Origin: Haloferax denitrificans ATCC 35960
GTDB lineage: Archaea > Halobacteriota > Halobacteria > Halobacteriales > Haloferacaceae
DNA length: 64,000 nucleotides
Direction: 5' to 3'
Assembly (NCBI RefSeq): GCF_000337795.1
Contig: NZ_AOLP01000017.1
Coordinates: 62,001-126,000, forward strand
This document shows positions 26,866-35,703 of the stretch, in pieces; the stretch's first letter is position 1, and each line of letters begins with the position of its first letter. The notes beneath the pieces are model-generated. The model made no database searches and was not told the DNA's origin. It saw nothing but the letters and a program-made list of their open reading frames with translations. Both the position numbers and the translations under genes were made by a program.

Positions 26866-27870
26866 TCAGGCCGACTCGGTCGCGCCCTCCGGGGCCGTCT
26901 CGATGCGAATCGGCTCCGTCTCGCTCGCCTCCCCCCGCGACTCGTACCACGCGACCGTCTCGGCGATGGCGTCTCGCAGGGGGGTCGGTTCGACGGCGTC
27001 GCCGAACGCCTCGCGGAACTTCGCGTCGCGGACGACGTACGGCTCCTCGAAGGCGTACCGCATCTCCGAGAGCTCCTTCAGCGGTGCGCTCAGGTAGCCG
27101 CCGAGGGTCAGCGCGACCCCCGGCGCGGCGATGATGCGCGGGAAGCCGGGGTCGACGTCGGCGGCCTCGTAGACGAGGTCGACGAAGCGGCGCGTCGACA
27201 CCGTCTCCGGGTTCGGGACGTGCCAGACCTCGCCGAGCGCCTCGTCGCGCTCGCCGAGGAGGACGAGCGCCCGCGCGAAGTCGGGGACGTAGGTGTAGGT
27301 GTGGGCGAGTCGCGGGTCGCCGAACACCTTCGCGCGCTTGCCGGCGACGGCGGCCCCGAACACCTGCTCGCCGACGACCGACTCGCGGACGCGCGGACCG
27401 AAGAAGTCGCTGGCGCGGCCGATGGTCGCCTCGACGCGGCCCGCCTCGTGGGCGTCGAGGACGATGTCGGCGCACTCGGCTCTGGTCTGTCCCTTCGGGC
27501 CGGTCGCGGCATAGGGGAGGTCCTCGGTGAGCCGCACTTGCACCGGGCCGTACATGTAGAGGTTCTCGGCGACGACGAGGCGCGCGCCGGCGGCTTCGGC
27601 CCCCGCGACGATGCCGCGGGTGAGGTCGGGGAACAGTTCGGGCCAGTCGTCGTACGGCGGTTTGGCGCAGTGGTAGACGACATCCGCGTCCGCGAACGCG
27701 GCGACGGCGCGGTCGGGGTAGAGCACGTCGGCGAGGCGGCTCTCGACGCCCTCGGGGAGGAAGTCGGGTTCGTGGCGGGTCACCGCGGCCACGTCCTCCC
27801 CGCGTTCTCGGAGCTGTTCTATCACCGCGAGTCCGACGGGACCGGCACCCACCACCACGTGTTGTGTCAT
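26866..27870 (-). CDS. NAD-dependent epimerase/dehydratase (extended SDR family)
   Basis: The 334-residue protein has an N-terminal Rossmann fold with VVVGAGPVGLAVIEQLRERGEDV (about 4-26; the GxGxxG form is GAGPVG). The catalytic Tyr-x-x-x-Lys of classical SDRs is replaced by YMYGPVQV, where the Tyr is present but the Lys is not obvious, so it may be a divergent or atypical SDR. It continues VGRASDFFGPRV and VPDFARALVLLG, typical of extended SDRs acting on nucleotide sugars. The substrate is unknown. It is convergent with the DUF2103 gene and divergent from the L37Ae operon. Its start is the ATG before MTQHVVVGAG. Confidence 0.82.
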   Translation of the reverse strand: MTQHVVVGAGPVGLAVIEQLRERGEDVAAVTRHEPDFLPEGVESRLADVLYPDRAVAAFADADVVYHCAKPPYDDWPELFPDLTRGIVAGAEAAGARLVVAENLYMYGPVQVRLTEDLPYAATGPKGQTRAECADIVLDAHEAGRVEATIGRASDFFGPRVRESVVGEQVFGAAVAGKRAKVFGDPRLAHTYTYVPDFARALVLLGERDEALGEVWHVPNPETVSTRRFVDLVYEAADVDPGFPRIIAAPGVALTLGGYLSAPLKELSEMRYAFEEPYVVRDAKFREAFGDAVEPTPLRDAIAETVAWYESRGEASETEPIRIETAPEGATESA

Positions 27871-27972
27871 GACCTCCCGTACGCGCGCCGGCGACAAAGC
27901 GGTGTCTAGGCCCGTCAGGTCCCGAGACGACTCGTAGGGTTTATCCATACCGGCGAGGTAGTTCGCGGTACT

Positions 27973-28242
27973 ATGGCCGACAACAAGGCACGATCCGTCG
28001 GTAGTTCCGGGCGCTTCGGCGCGCGGTACGGCCGCGTCGCTCGACGCCGCGTCAAGGAAATCGAAGCAGAGATGCGCAACTCCAAAGTCGACGGCGACGA
28101 CGTCACTCGCGTCGAAACCGGCGTCTGGAAGAACGAGGAGACCGGCGAGATTTTCACCGGCGGCACCTACCGACCGCAGACCCCCGCCGGCAAGCAGGTC
28201 CGTCGCTCCATCCGCGCCGCGCTCACCGGCGAGGACGAATAA
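27973..28242 (+). CDS. Large ribosomal subunit protein eL43 (L37Ae), zinc-less variant
   Basis: The 89-residue eL43 (L37Ae) family protein sits at the start of the conserved eL43-rpoP-pcc1-pfdB-DUF3194 cluster. [24 protein letters not shown] is the usual N-terminus, followed by [27 protein letters not shown]. In other archaea the second part contains four zinc-binding cysteines; here they are replaced (for example VWKNEETG in place of the C-x-x-C knuckle), so the protein cannot bind zinc in the usual way. The start is the ATG with a TATA-like patch upstream (gggtttatcc, about 27 bp). Confidence 0.93.
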   Translation: MADNKARSVGSSGRFGARYGRVARRRVKEIEAEMRNSKVDGDDVTRVETGVWKNEETGEIFTGGTYRPQTPAGKQVRRSIRAALTGEDE

Positions 28243-28275
28243 CTCCCAAGTAGCCTCGACGCTTTCCATCTCACA

Positions 28276-28410
28276 ATGAGCTACAAGTGTTCCCGGTGCA
28301 AGCGCGATGTCGAACTGGACGAGTTCGGTGGCGTCCGCTGTCCGTACTGCGGCCACCGCGTCCTGCTGAAAGAGCGGTCGCCTAACGTCAAAGAAGTCGC
28401 CGTCGAGTAG
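28276..28410 (+). CDS. rpoP: DNA-directed RNA polymerase subunit P (Rpo12)
   Basis: The 44-residue zinc-ribbon subunit Rpo12 of the archaeal RNA polymerase shows the four cysteines in [11 protein letters not shown] and [11 protein letters not shown], plus the conserved KERSP motif near the C-terminus. The homologue is eukaryotic Rpb12. It is normally encoded just downstream of L37Ae, as here, and lies 1 bp before the GTG of pcc1. Confidence 0.95.
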   Translation: MSYKCSRCKRDVELDEFGGVRCPYCGHRVLLKERSPNVKEVAVE

Positions 28411-28411
28411 C

Positions 28412-28681
28412 GTGCGCCCAGCGCACAGCGCTTCGCTCGAATTCGACTATTCTACCGAGCGGCGCGCGCGCGTCGTCGAGCGAAGCGTCGCCGTCGAAGA
28501 GGGCGAGATAGACGACGCTCGGTCCGGCGCGCGCGTCACCCGCGAGGAGCGGACCGTCGTCGTCACCGTCGAGGCCGGCGACCTCGTCGCGCTCCGCGCG
28601 GGCGTGAACTCGTGGATACGGCTCGTGGAGACCGCAGAGCGCGTCGCTTCGGCGGGGAGCGCGCTGTCGGAGTCCGCGTAG
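28412..28681 (+). CDS. pcc1: KEOPS complex subunit Pcc1
   Basis: The 89-residue protein matches Pcc1, the small dimerising subunit of the KEOPS complex that with Kae1 and Bud32 makes tRNA t6A. The motif GDLVALRAGVNSWIRLVETAERV is the family signature helix. The start is uncertain; a GTG at 28412 gives the listed length. It follows rpoP directly and precedes prefoldin, a widely conserved archaeal gene order. Confidence 0.85.
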   Translation: MRPAHSASLEFDYSTERRARVVERSVAVEEGEIDDARSGARVTREERTVVVTVEAGDLVALRAGVNSWIRLVETAERVASAGSALSESA

Positions 28682-28724
28682 GAGACCGCGGGTGTTTTAG
28701 GGCCGGCGTCCCGTCGGTTCGGGT

Positions 28725-29108
28725 ATGCAGGGAAGTCTACCGCCGGAAGCCCAGGAGAAGCTCGAAGAACTGCAGAACCTTCAGGAGACCGCCCAGAACG
28801 TCTCCGAGCAGAAGCAGTCCTCCGAGACCGCGCTCAACGAGGCGCAGACGGCGCTCACCACGCTCGAAGAGATCGACGCGGACTCGAAGATGTACCGCGA
28901 AGTCGGCGAACTCCTCATCGAGACCGACTACGAGTCGGCCAAAGACGACCTCGAAGAGAAGGTCGAGAACCTCGAAGTGCGCGTCGAACAGCTCACGAAG
29001 CAGGAGACGCGCGTACAGGAGAAGTTCGAGAGCCTGCAGGAAGAACTCCAGCAGATGCTCCAGGGCGGCGCGGGCGGCGCGGGTCCGATGGGCCCCGGCG
29101 GCGCGTAA
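28725..29108 (+). CDS. pfdB: Prefoldin beta subunit
   Basis: The 127-residue prefoldin beta subunit forms the hexameric chaperone that hands unfolded proteins to the thermosome. Two long heptad coiled coils ([21 protein letters not shown]... and [22 protein letters not shown]) flank the beta-hairpin segment with [19 protein letters not shown] Gly/Pro/Met tail ([14 protein letters not shown]) follows. The ATG of the next gene comes immediately after the stop. Confidence 0.95.
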   Translation: MQGSLPPEAQEKLEELQNLQETAQNVSEQKQSSETALNEAQTALTTLEEIDADSKMYREVGELLIETDYESAKDDLEEKVENLEVRVEQLTKQETRVQEKFESLQEELQQMLQGGAGGAGPMGPGGA

Positions 29109-29363
29109 ATGCCACAGCCGACGGACGAAGAGGTGGTCGAGACCGCCGCGGAGGCGGCTGAAGGCCTCATCTTCGCCCGCTTCAAGCAGTCTCGCGTCAA
29201 GGACTTCGACGTCACCGTGACGTTCGAAGACGGCGTCCTCGACGTGGACGTGTACGTCAACGCGCCCGACGACGCCGACGACGCGGAAGCGGTCGCCGAA
29301 GAGGCGGCGTTGACGGCGCAGGAGGCCGTGGACGAACTGTTCGCGGCCGCCGACGAAGAGTAA
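29109..29363 (+). CDS. DUF3194 family protein
   Basis: The 84-residue acidic protein belongs to DUF3194, an archaeal family of unknown function almost always next to prefoldin beta. It reads MPQPTDEEVVETAAEAAEG, then FKQSRVKDFDVTVTFEDGVLDVDVYV, an alpha/beta fold. It starts right after the pfdB stop, so it is translationally coupled and may assist prefoldin or tRNA modification (inference from context). Confidence 0.88.
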   Translation: MPQPTDEEVVETAAEAAEGLIFARFKQSRVKDFDVTVTFEDGVLDVDVYVNAPDDADDAEAVAEEAALTAQEAVDELFAAADEE

Positions 29364-29547
29364 GGGACGTTCTCGCGGGCACCCCCCGCACTCGGTTTCT
29401 CCCGGCGAGCGGCCGCGCTGTCGCGGCCATCGCGCGGAACGAACGCGAAGCGATTCGCTCACGGAACTTTGGATTCCGCAAGTATCACCGCGGGTCGGTG
29501 TGAAACCACCCGACACAATTAAACATGATAGTGATGTATGTTACCTC

Positions 29548-29754
29548 ATGTCAATACGGAGAACCCCGAGAGGGACGACCGCGTTGGACCGGTTACGAGA
29601 GCGATACAGCGAGGCCGACCTCACCTGTTCGAAGTGCGGCTTCACCGACGACGACGGCGAGTGGTCGGCCAAGACGACCGGGTCGAGCGTGTTCTACCGG
29701 CGCGTCTGTCCGAGTTGCGGCGCTATCGAGACGCGAACGCTCTCGCTGAAGTAG
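29548..29754 (+). CDS. Small zinc-finger protein (68 aa, HVO_0649-type)
   Basis: The 68-residue protein holds two zinc knuckles, LTCSKCGFTDDDGEW and RVCPSCGAIETRTLSL, separated by a short beta-stretch (SSVFYRRVC). It resembles small zinc-finger proteins known from Haloferax (a family I recall as HVO_0649-like). Such mu-proteins have roles in stress response and biofilm, but no specific role can be given. The ATG lies about 27 bp after a TATA-like aattaaacat, consistent with a leaderless message. Confidence 0.78.
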   Translation: MSIRRTPRGTTALDRLRERYSEADLTCSKCGFTDDDGEWSAKTTGSSVFYRRVCPSCGAIETRTLSLK

Positions 29755-29902
29755 TACGGCGGGCGGTCGCTCGTCGCTCGAATCGACCCGCGAGTGACGA
29801 CGCCGGAACCGCAGAGAACGAGAACATAAACGAGAACGAGAGGTGAGAGAGCGCCGGACGAAGACGAGCCTCTGACCGCCGGCCGCCGGCCGCCGGCGTC
29901 GC

Positions 29903-31816
29903 CTACGCGAGGAAGAACACGAGCAGGCTGACCGCCATCGCCGCGAGGATGAGCGCGATTGCGAGCGCCCCGCCCATCGAGACGACGACGTTGGCGTGGC
30001 TGGCGAGCGTCTCGGTGCGGTCGTTGCCGAAGATGGTCACCTCGGCGCGCTCTGTCGCCATGCCGGCGACGACGGGTTCGGCGTCCGCGAGCGCGTCGTC
30101 GACGAGGCGCTCGATAGTCGCGCAGAGTTCGTCGGGGTCGATGGCCGCGCCGACCTGATTTTCCGCCTCGACGGTGTTGACGATGTGGGTGTCCGTCGTC
30201 ATCACCTCGGCCACGTCGGCTCTCGCCTCCGGGCCGGTCGTCAGCCCCTCGACGATGCGGTCGCGCAGGCCCGGTTCCATGTTGTTGCCGTCGATGAGGA
30301 CGTACGCGGTCGTCTGGTCGCCGACGGTCGTCGCGGCCACGCGGATGCCCAGCGGGCCGATTCCCTCCCGCGTCGTCCAGTCGGTCGGGTCGAACGCCGT
30401 TCCCAGCGAGAGCGACCCGGACGGCGACGCCGAGAGCTCCTCGCCCGCGAGTCCGGCGGCGGTAATCATGTCGAACGACCGCTTGCTCCCCGGCGTGACG
30501 TGGCCGAGGTCGGGGCCCTGAAGCCCGTTGTTGCAGTTGTGGGCGTCGACGAGAAGCACGTCGCGCAGTCCCGACGTGCGGGCCTCTGCGGACGCCGACA
30601 GGCCGACCGCGTACTCGACGTCGTCCGCGAACTGCGGGGCGTACGTCGAGACGAGAAGCGCGTCGTCGCCGAAGCGCTGACCGAGCATCTTCGCGTCGCC
30701 GGACTGCACGCGGACGCTCTCGGTCACCTCGGAGCTGTACTCGATGCGCTCGTAGGCGTCGTCGGCCGCGTCGAGGACCACGTCCACCTCGCGTTCGGTC
30801 ACGAGGTTGAAGTCGTGGCCCGCGGTCGCGTGGGGCGGGAACACGAGTCCCTCGCCCCGGCGGGCGACGCGCTCGGGAAAGTTGCCGCCGCCGATTTCGC
30901 CCATCGGCCCGGGGTGAATCATCGGGAGGACGAACCGCGCCTTCTCGGTGCCGTCCTCCCGCTCGAACGAGAGCACGGTGACGGGGACGATGGCCTCCTG
31001 TCCGAGCTGTTCGAAGAAGTCCTCCAGTTCGCGGGTGCCCTCGGCGATGTGGCCGATGAAGCCGCGGATGAAGTCGAGGACCGACACGCCGAGCCCGCGA
31101 CGCCACGGGCGGTCGACGATGCGGAGGAAGACGTAGACGCCGATGGCGTACATCACGCAGGTGATAGCGAGGAGCTGGAAGTGGCTCAGCGCGATGGCCG
31201 ACAGCTCCGGCGGTGCCCGGTCGGGGCGGGCGAGGTAGGGCATCAGATAGGCGTCGAGGATGGGGCCGCCGACCTCGAAGAAGCGGAGCGTCCCGCTGTA
31301 GACGAACAGGAGCGCGGCGGACGTGAGCGTCTGGATGCTCGCCGGGACCGCCGCGATGAGCAACGACGACCGCGAGACGGCCATCACGATGAGCAGGCGG
31401 AAGGCGAACACCGACGCGAGGGCGACCACGAGCGCGTCGAAGATGAACGTCTGGCCGAGGCCCGTGAACACGGAGACGATGGCGGCTCCGGTGAGGAACG
31501 TGACGATGATTACCTCGCCGGCGAGCGCGAGGAGCGACGAGCGGTTGTGCGTCAGCTTCCCGCCGACGAACCGGTCGACGCCGGTGGTGCCGAACGCCGC
31601 GACGACGGTCGGAATCCCGATGAAGAAGATGCCTTCCCAAGCGTCTCTCCCGAGGAAGAAGATGCCCCGCCACGACCCGGCGAGGTCCCCGGAGTCGAAC
31701 GCGCCGATACCCGCCATCGCGGCGACGAGCAGGGCGAACCCGAGACTCGTGTACCAGCTGGGCGCGCGGAAGATGAACCGCGAGAGCCCAGCGAGGTCGC
31801 TCTGGGTGGAGGTCAT
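29903..31816 (-). CDS. DUF2070 integral membrane protein
   Basis: The 637-residue protein has about seven helices in the first ~240 residues, a large soluble domain (about 250-600), and one C-terminal helix (VVVSMGGALAIALILAAMAVSLLVFFLA). The soluble part contains VLPMIHPGPMGEIGGGNFPERVA, VFPPHATAGHDFNLVTE, LLVDAHNCNNG and TTDTHIVNT. Conserved His/Asp residues there suggest a metal-dependent hydrolase active on lipids or polyprenols, but this is inference. It matches DUF2070, common in Euryarchaeota and of unknown role. The ATG at 31816 starts the usual MTSTQSDLAGLSRFIFRAP. Confidence 0.85.
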   Translation of the reverse strand: MTSTQSDLAGLSRFIFRAPSWYTSLGFALLVAAMAGIGAFDSGDLAGSWRGIFFLGRDAWEGIFFIGIPTVVAAFGTTGVDRFVGGKLTHNRSSLLALAGEVIIVTFLTGAAIVSVFTGLGQTFIFDALVVALASVFAFRLLIVMAVSRSSLLIAAVPASIQTLTSAALLFVYSGTLRFFEVGGPILDAYLMPYLARPDRAPPELSAIALSHFQLLAITCVMYAIGVYVFLRIVDRPWRRGLGVSVLDFIRGFIGHIAEGTRELEDFFEQLGQEAIVPVTVLSFEREDGTEKARFVLPMIHPGPMGEIGGGNFPERVARRGEGLVFPPHATAGHDFNLVTEREVDVVLDAADDAYERIEYSSEVTESVRVQSGDAKMLGQRFGDDALLVSTYAPQFADDVEYAVGLSASAEARTSGLRDVLLVDAHNCNNGLQGPDLGHVTPGSKRSFDMITAAGLAGEELSASPSGSLSLGTAFDPTDWTTREGIGPLGIRVAATTVGDQTTAYVLIDGNNMEPGLRDRIVEGLTTGPEARADVAEVMTTDTHIVNTVEAENQVGAAIDPDELCATIERLVDDALADAEPVVAGMATERAEVTIFGNDRTETLASHANVVVSMGGALAIALILAAMAVSLLVFFLA

Positions 31817-32023
31817 TTCCCGAACAGACAGAACGGAGGCCGGTAAATGTCTCGGCTTGATTCCGGGAAACGACCATGAAAGAGAGCGCGTCGTGTCGCC
31901 GGAGTGCGGTTTTCCGCGGCGGCGACAGGAGAAGTGAGTGCGGCGACAGGAGAGAACGCGACGAGTCACCGCGGAGAACGCGGTCGCGGTCGCGTCGAAG
32001 ACGGCCGACCGCTCAGCTCTCGA

Positions 32024-32575
32024 TTACCGCTCGCAGATGTCGATGAAGTTCTCGAACACTTCCTCGCCCTCGTCGGTGTGGGCGACTTCCGGGTGCCACT
32101 GGACGCCGTAGAGGTCGCGGTCGGTGTCGCTCATGGCCTCGATGGTGCACACGTCGCTCGTGGCGGTGTGCGTGAAGCCCTCGGGGACCTCCTTGACCTC
32201 GTCGGCGTGGCTGGCCCAGACGCGGGTCTCGGGGGCGAGCGAGCCGATAAGGGGGTCGTCCTCGTCGAGGATTTCCACGTCCACGTCGGCGTAGCCGCCG
32301 TAGTCGCCGGAGCCGACGCGACCGTCGAGTTCTTCCGCGAGAATCTGCATGCCGAGACAGATGCCCAAGACGGGCACGTCGAGGTCGAGGTAGTCGGGAC
32401 AGCGGCCGATGCGGTCCATGTCGGGGCCGCCGGAGAGGACGATGCCGTCCGCGTCGATGTCCGCGGGGTCGGTGTCGTTGTCGACGAGTTCGGTGTCGAC
32501 GCCGAGGTCGCGGAGCGCGCGCCGTTCGAGGTGGGTGAACTGCCCGTGGTTGTCGATGACGACGATGCGGGTCAT
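32024..32575 (-). CDS. guaAA: GMP synthase glutamine amidotransferase subunit
   Basis: The 183-residue class I glutamine amidotransferase supplies ammonia to the ATPase subunit (GuaAB) that converts XMP to GMP. The triad is Cys73 (GICLGMQ), His161 and Glu163 (VQWHPEVAH). The conserved VLSGGPD and WASHADEVKEVP are also seen. In archaea the two parts are separate genes; no synthetase subunit is nearby. The ATG giving MTRIVVIDNHGQ is preferred over earlier codons. Confidence 0.94.
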   Translation of the reverse strand: MTRIVVIDNHGQFTHLERRALRDLGVDTELVDNDTDPADIDADGIVLSGGPDMDRIGRCPDYLDLDVPVLGICLGMQILAEELDGRVGSGDYGGYADVDVEILDEDDPLIGSLAPETRVWASHADEVKEVPEGFTHTATSDVCTIEAMSDTDRDLYGVQWHPEVAHTDEGEEVFENFIDICER

Positions 32576-32676
32576 GTCCCGGATTGGACCACCGTGCCTA
32601 AAAGTCAATCGAAGAGTGGTCGAGATACGCGTATCCGTGCATCAGATTGGCGCGTCAGGGACAGTCGGGTCGCGAT

Positions 32677-33246
32677 TCACTCGTCGCCGGCGCGGTCCCG
32701 CGCCGTCTGAAACCCGAGTTCGTCGAGTTCCTTCGTCCGACGACCCTCCCGCTCGGCGAGTGCCTCGACGTCGGGCGAGGCGTCGTCGTCGATGCGCGCG
32801 AACGACTTGTGGACCTTCGTGTGACACCACCGACAGAGCGCGACGGTGATTTCGTGAGAGGGCTTGTCGCCGTCGCCGTCGCCGTCACTGTCACCGCCAC
32901 CGTGGGCACCGTCACCGTCGCGGCCGCCGTACGAGAGGTGGTGCGCTTCGAGGAGCGGGCGGGCGGTCGAGTCGTGGGCCATGCGGACCTCTTCGAGGCC
33001 GCACCGGACGCATTCGCGGCCGCTCGTCGTCGAGGCGTAGTGCGGGCAGTCGCGGAAGTCACAGCCCTCGGCGGCCGCGACGCAGTCGTAGTCCGCTCGG
33101 GCGCGCTCGCGGGCGAACGCCGGGTCGCGGTCGGCGTACTCGCGGGCGAGCCGGCACGCGCCGTCGCTCGTGAGGTGGTCGCAACGGCCGGCGTGGTCGT
33201 AGGGGTCGTCGACCCCCACGGGCGTCCCTGTCGGCGTCCGCTCCAT
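32677..33246 (-). CDS. HNH-type zinc-binding protein
   Basis: The 189-residue protein has an N-terminal Cys/His-rich block (HAGRCDHLTSDGACRLAREY...CVAAAEGCDFRDCPHYAS) and then CVRCGLEEVRMAHDS. An HNH-like core follows: EAHHLSYGG, a long Gly/Asp loop, then HEITVALCRWCHTKVHKSFARIDDD. Its CxxC...CxxCH arrangement resembles HNH endonucleases. Whether it cuts DNA is not known. A 34-bp piece of this gene, with two silent changes, occurs in the origin region at 41754-41787. The start at 33246 gives MERTPTGTPVGVDDPYDH. Confidence 0.72.
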   Translation of the reverse strand: MERTPTGTPVGVDDPYDHAGRCDHLTSDGACRLAREYADRDPAFARERARADYDCVAAAEGCDFRDCPHYASTTSGRECVRCGLEEVRMAHDSTARPLLEAHHLSYGGRDGDGAHGGGDSDGDGDGDKPSHEITVALCRWCHTKVHKSFARIDDDASPDVEALAEREGRRTKELDELGFQTARDRAGDE

Positions 33247-33348
33247 GGGGCGCGTTCGGGGCGGGGCAAGCCTAAACGTTGCTCTCGGCGGCGGACGGCC
33301 CGCCGTCTCGGCGGTGGTTTCATCACGTCCGCCGTCGAAGCCGGCCCC

Positions 33349-33696
33349 GTGAGACTCGTTCACCGACAGAACGGAGACCAATCGACCCTCGCGTCGAACG
33401 TCGAGACGGCCGACTCGTTTCTCTCGCAGGCGCGCGGGCTGATGTTCCGCGGCTCCGTGCCGGACGACTACGCCCTCGTCTTCCGGTTCGACGACGCCGA
33501 CCGCCACAGCCTCCACATGGTGTTCGTCCCCTTCGACATCGACGCGCTCTGGCTCGTCGGCGACGAGGTGACGAAGAAAAAGCGGCTGTCGGCGTGGACG
33601 GGCATCGGCTTCGGCATGGCCGACACCATCATCGAACTCCCCGCGGGCGCGGCCGACGGCGTCGAACCCGGCGACTTAGTCGAGATATCGGAGTGA
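33349..33696 (+). CDS. DUF192 family protein
   Basis: The 115-residue DUF192 protein is of unknown function, found in bacteria and archaea. Family parts are SFLSQARGLMFRGSVPDDYALVFRFDD, HSLHMVFVPFDIDALWLVGDEV and FGMADTIIELPAGAADGVEPGDLVEI. The start is a GTG at 33349; no ATG is available in a suitable place. It is divergent from the HNH gene. Confidence 0.85.
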   Translation: MRLVHRQNGDQSTLASNVETADSFLSQARGLMFRGSVPDDYALVFRFDDADRHSLHMVFVPFDIDALWLVGDEVTKKKRLSAWTGIGFGMADTIIELPAGAADGVEPGDLVEISE

Positions 33697-33767
33697 CTCG
33701 CCGGTCTCGAATCAACGCCCGTCCAGCGCGGTCCCCGGAGAGACACCAATTTCTGTCGGAACCATCT

Positions 33768-33777
33768 CTTTTATCCC
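33768..33777 (+). promoter_or_regulatory. TATA box for the citramalate synthase operon
   Basis: The sequence cttttatccc fits a haloarchaeal TATA element. Counting about 26 bp downstream places transcription start near 33798, close to the second in-frame ATG (33804) of the short upstream ORF, which would then be translated from a near-leaderless mRNA. Confidence 0.55.
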
Positions 33778-33788
33778 TTCATCGACAA

Positions 33789-33881
33789 ATGTGTTCAACT
33801 ACTATGTCGGAACCTACCACACCGACGGAGGATAGAGTAAGTCGTCGCGAGACGGCTGGCTGTGAAATTCGACGGTTCTAA
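33789..33881 (+). CDS. Short upstream ORF (25-30 aa), possible leader peptide
   Basis: An ORF of 30 codons from the ATG at 33789, or 25 from 33804 (MSEPTTPTEDRVSRRETAG...), lies between the TATA box and the synthase gene. It ends at TAA 33879-33881, 22 bp before the GTG proposed as the start of the synthase at 33904, and also overlaps an alternative GTG at 33862. The position directly after the promoter and the typical haloarchaeal codons suggest it is translated. It could tune expression of the downstream gene in the manner of a leader peptide, though no run of Leu/Ile/Val codons is seen. Confidence 0.45.
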   Translation: MCSTTMSEPTTPTEDRVSRRETAGCEIRRF

Positions 33882-33903
33882 CCCACAAGGACACGATTCT
33901 ACC

Positions 33904-35443
33904 GTGAACGAACGATTCGGGAAGACCCCCGAGCTACGCACTTCTGATTCAGTACAGCTCTTAGACACCACGCTCCGCGACGGCGAACAGGCCCCCGGCG
34001 TCTCCCTGACGCCGGCCCAGAAGGCCGACATCGCCCAGGCGCTCGACCGCGCCGAAGTCGATTACATCGAGGCCGGAAGCGCCTGCACCGGCCCCGGCGA
34101 GCGCGAGACGATAAAGCGCGTCACGTCGCTCGGCCTCGACGCGACGGTGACGAGTTTCGCCCGCGGCGTCAAGAACGACGTCGACCTCGCGCTCGACTGC
34201 GACGTCGACGGCATCACGCTCGTCGTCCCGGCGAGCGACCGACACGTCGAGTCGAAGGTCGGGACGACCCGCGAGGACGTCGTCGAGACGACCGACGAGC
34301 TCGTCGCCTACGCCAAGGACCACGGCCTCTGGGTCGAGGTCATCGGCGAGGACGGCTCGCGGGCCGCCCCGGAGTTCCTCGAATCGCTCGCCCGCGCCAG
34401 CCACGACGCCGGTGCCGACCGCTTCTGTTTCGCCGACACGGTCGGCCACACGAGCCCCGAACACACCTACGAGGTCGTCTCCCGACTCGCCGAGTTGGGT
34501 CCGACCTCGACGCACACCCACGACGACCTCGGCCTCGCGATGGCGAACGTCCACGCCAGCCTCGCCGCGGGCGCGGACCTCGTCCACACCACGGTCAACG
34601 GCATCGGCGAACGCGCCGGCAACGTCGCGCTCGAAGAGGTCGCCATCGCGCTCGACCACTGCTACGACGTCGAGACGGTGAAGCTCGACGAACTGTACGC
34701 GCTCGCCCAGAAGGTCGCACAGGCCACGGGCGTCGCGCTCCCGCCGAACAAGGCGGTCGTCGGCCAGAACGCGTTCACGCACGAAAGCGGCATCCACACC
34801 GACGGGACGCTCAAGGACGACGCGATGTACGAGCCGTACCCGCCGGAGACGGTCGGCCGCGAGCGCCGCCTCGTCCTCGGGAAGCACGCCGGCCGCGCCG
34901 GCGTCAAGGCCGCGCTGGAGGAACACGGCGTCGACGCCACCGACGAGGAGGTCGCGGCCGTCGTCGAGCGCGTGAAGGAACTCGGCGACCGCGGCAAGCG
35001 CGTCACCGACGCCGACCTCCTCGCGTTCGCAGAGGACGTACAGGGCCGCGAGCGCGCCCGACAGGTCGAACTGCTCGACCTCACGGCCGCCTCGGGCGGC
35101 GGCACGCCGACCGCGAGCGTCCGCCTCCGCGTCGAGGACGAGGAACGCGTCGCCTCGGGCACCGGGGTCCGGCCCGGTCGACGCCGCGGTGAAGGCCGTC
35201 CGCGAGGCGCTCGGCCCCGACGCTGACGCCCAACTCGACGAGTACCACGTCGACGCCATCACCGGCGGCACCGACGCCGTCGTGACCGTCGAGGTGACGA
35301 TGTCGCTCGGCGACCGGAGCGTCACCGTCGCCGCTTCGCACGCCGACATCACGCGGGCGAGCGTCCAGGCGATGGTGAACGCGCTCGACCGACTGCTCGC
35401 GCCGAACCACACGTCGCCGACGCCCGCGTCGGCCGACGACTGA
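33904..35443 (+). pseudogene. cimA: Citramalate / 2-isopropylmalate synthase (LeuA family), frameshifted in G-run
   Basis: The protein belongs to the LeuA/CimA family, which condenses acetyl-CoA with pyruvate (citramalate, towards isoleucine) or 2-oxoisovalerate (leucine). The pyruvate-carboxyltransferase domain is complete: VQLLDTTLRDGEQAPGVSLTPAQK, STHTHDDLGLAMANVHASLAAGADLVH (metal ligands HxH), GERAGNVALEEV, then NAFTHESGIHTDG. The C-terminal regulatory domain starts near 35090 but breaks at a run of four G (35164-35167). Removing one G rejoins it in frame with DAAVKAVREALGPDADAQLDEYHVDAITGG, which runs to 35443 and gives 512 residues. As written, translation would end at 35226 with a foreign tail and no regulatory domain. 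It may be a real mutation or a sequencing error. The start is uncertain: GTG at 33904 (used) or 33862. Confidence 0.85.
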
Positions 35444-35523
35444 GAAAACGACCCTGTCGCGTCCGCGTTCGCTCCCTTTCTCGCGGACGGCCGATTTCGC
35501 TCTGAGACCCCAGTTTCTCCGAG

Positions 35524-35703
35524 TTACTGCGTCTCTTTGGCGACGAGGTACGTCCAGCCGCCCCGGCGCTCGAACCCGATAGCGTCGTCGCCGAGTTCCG
35601 TCTCGGCGAAGTCGGCGACGCGGCCGGTCCGGACCGTCGTCACGTCGATGCGTCGCGTCCCGCCCCGTTCGCTCGTGTCCGCGCTTGCTACGTTCGCACT
35701 CAT
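35524..35703 (-). CDS. Small haloarchaeal protein (59 aa)
   Basis: The 59-residue product reads MSANVASADTSERGGTRRID, then VTTVRTGRVADFAETELGDDAIGFERRGGWTYLVAKE, a short all-beta-like domain typical of small haloarchaeal proteins of unknown function. The ATG at 35703 lies about 28 bp after an A/T-rich patch in the minus direction (gattcgatacatat). It is convergent with the synthase gene. No family is certain. Confidence 0.6.
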   Translation of the reverse strand: MSANVASADTSERGGTRRIDVTTVRTGRVADFAETELGDDAIGFERRGGWTYLVAKETQ

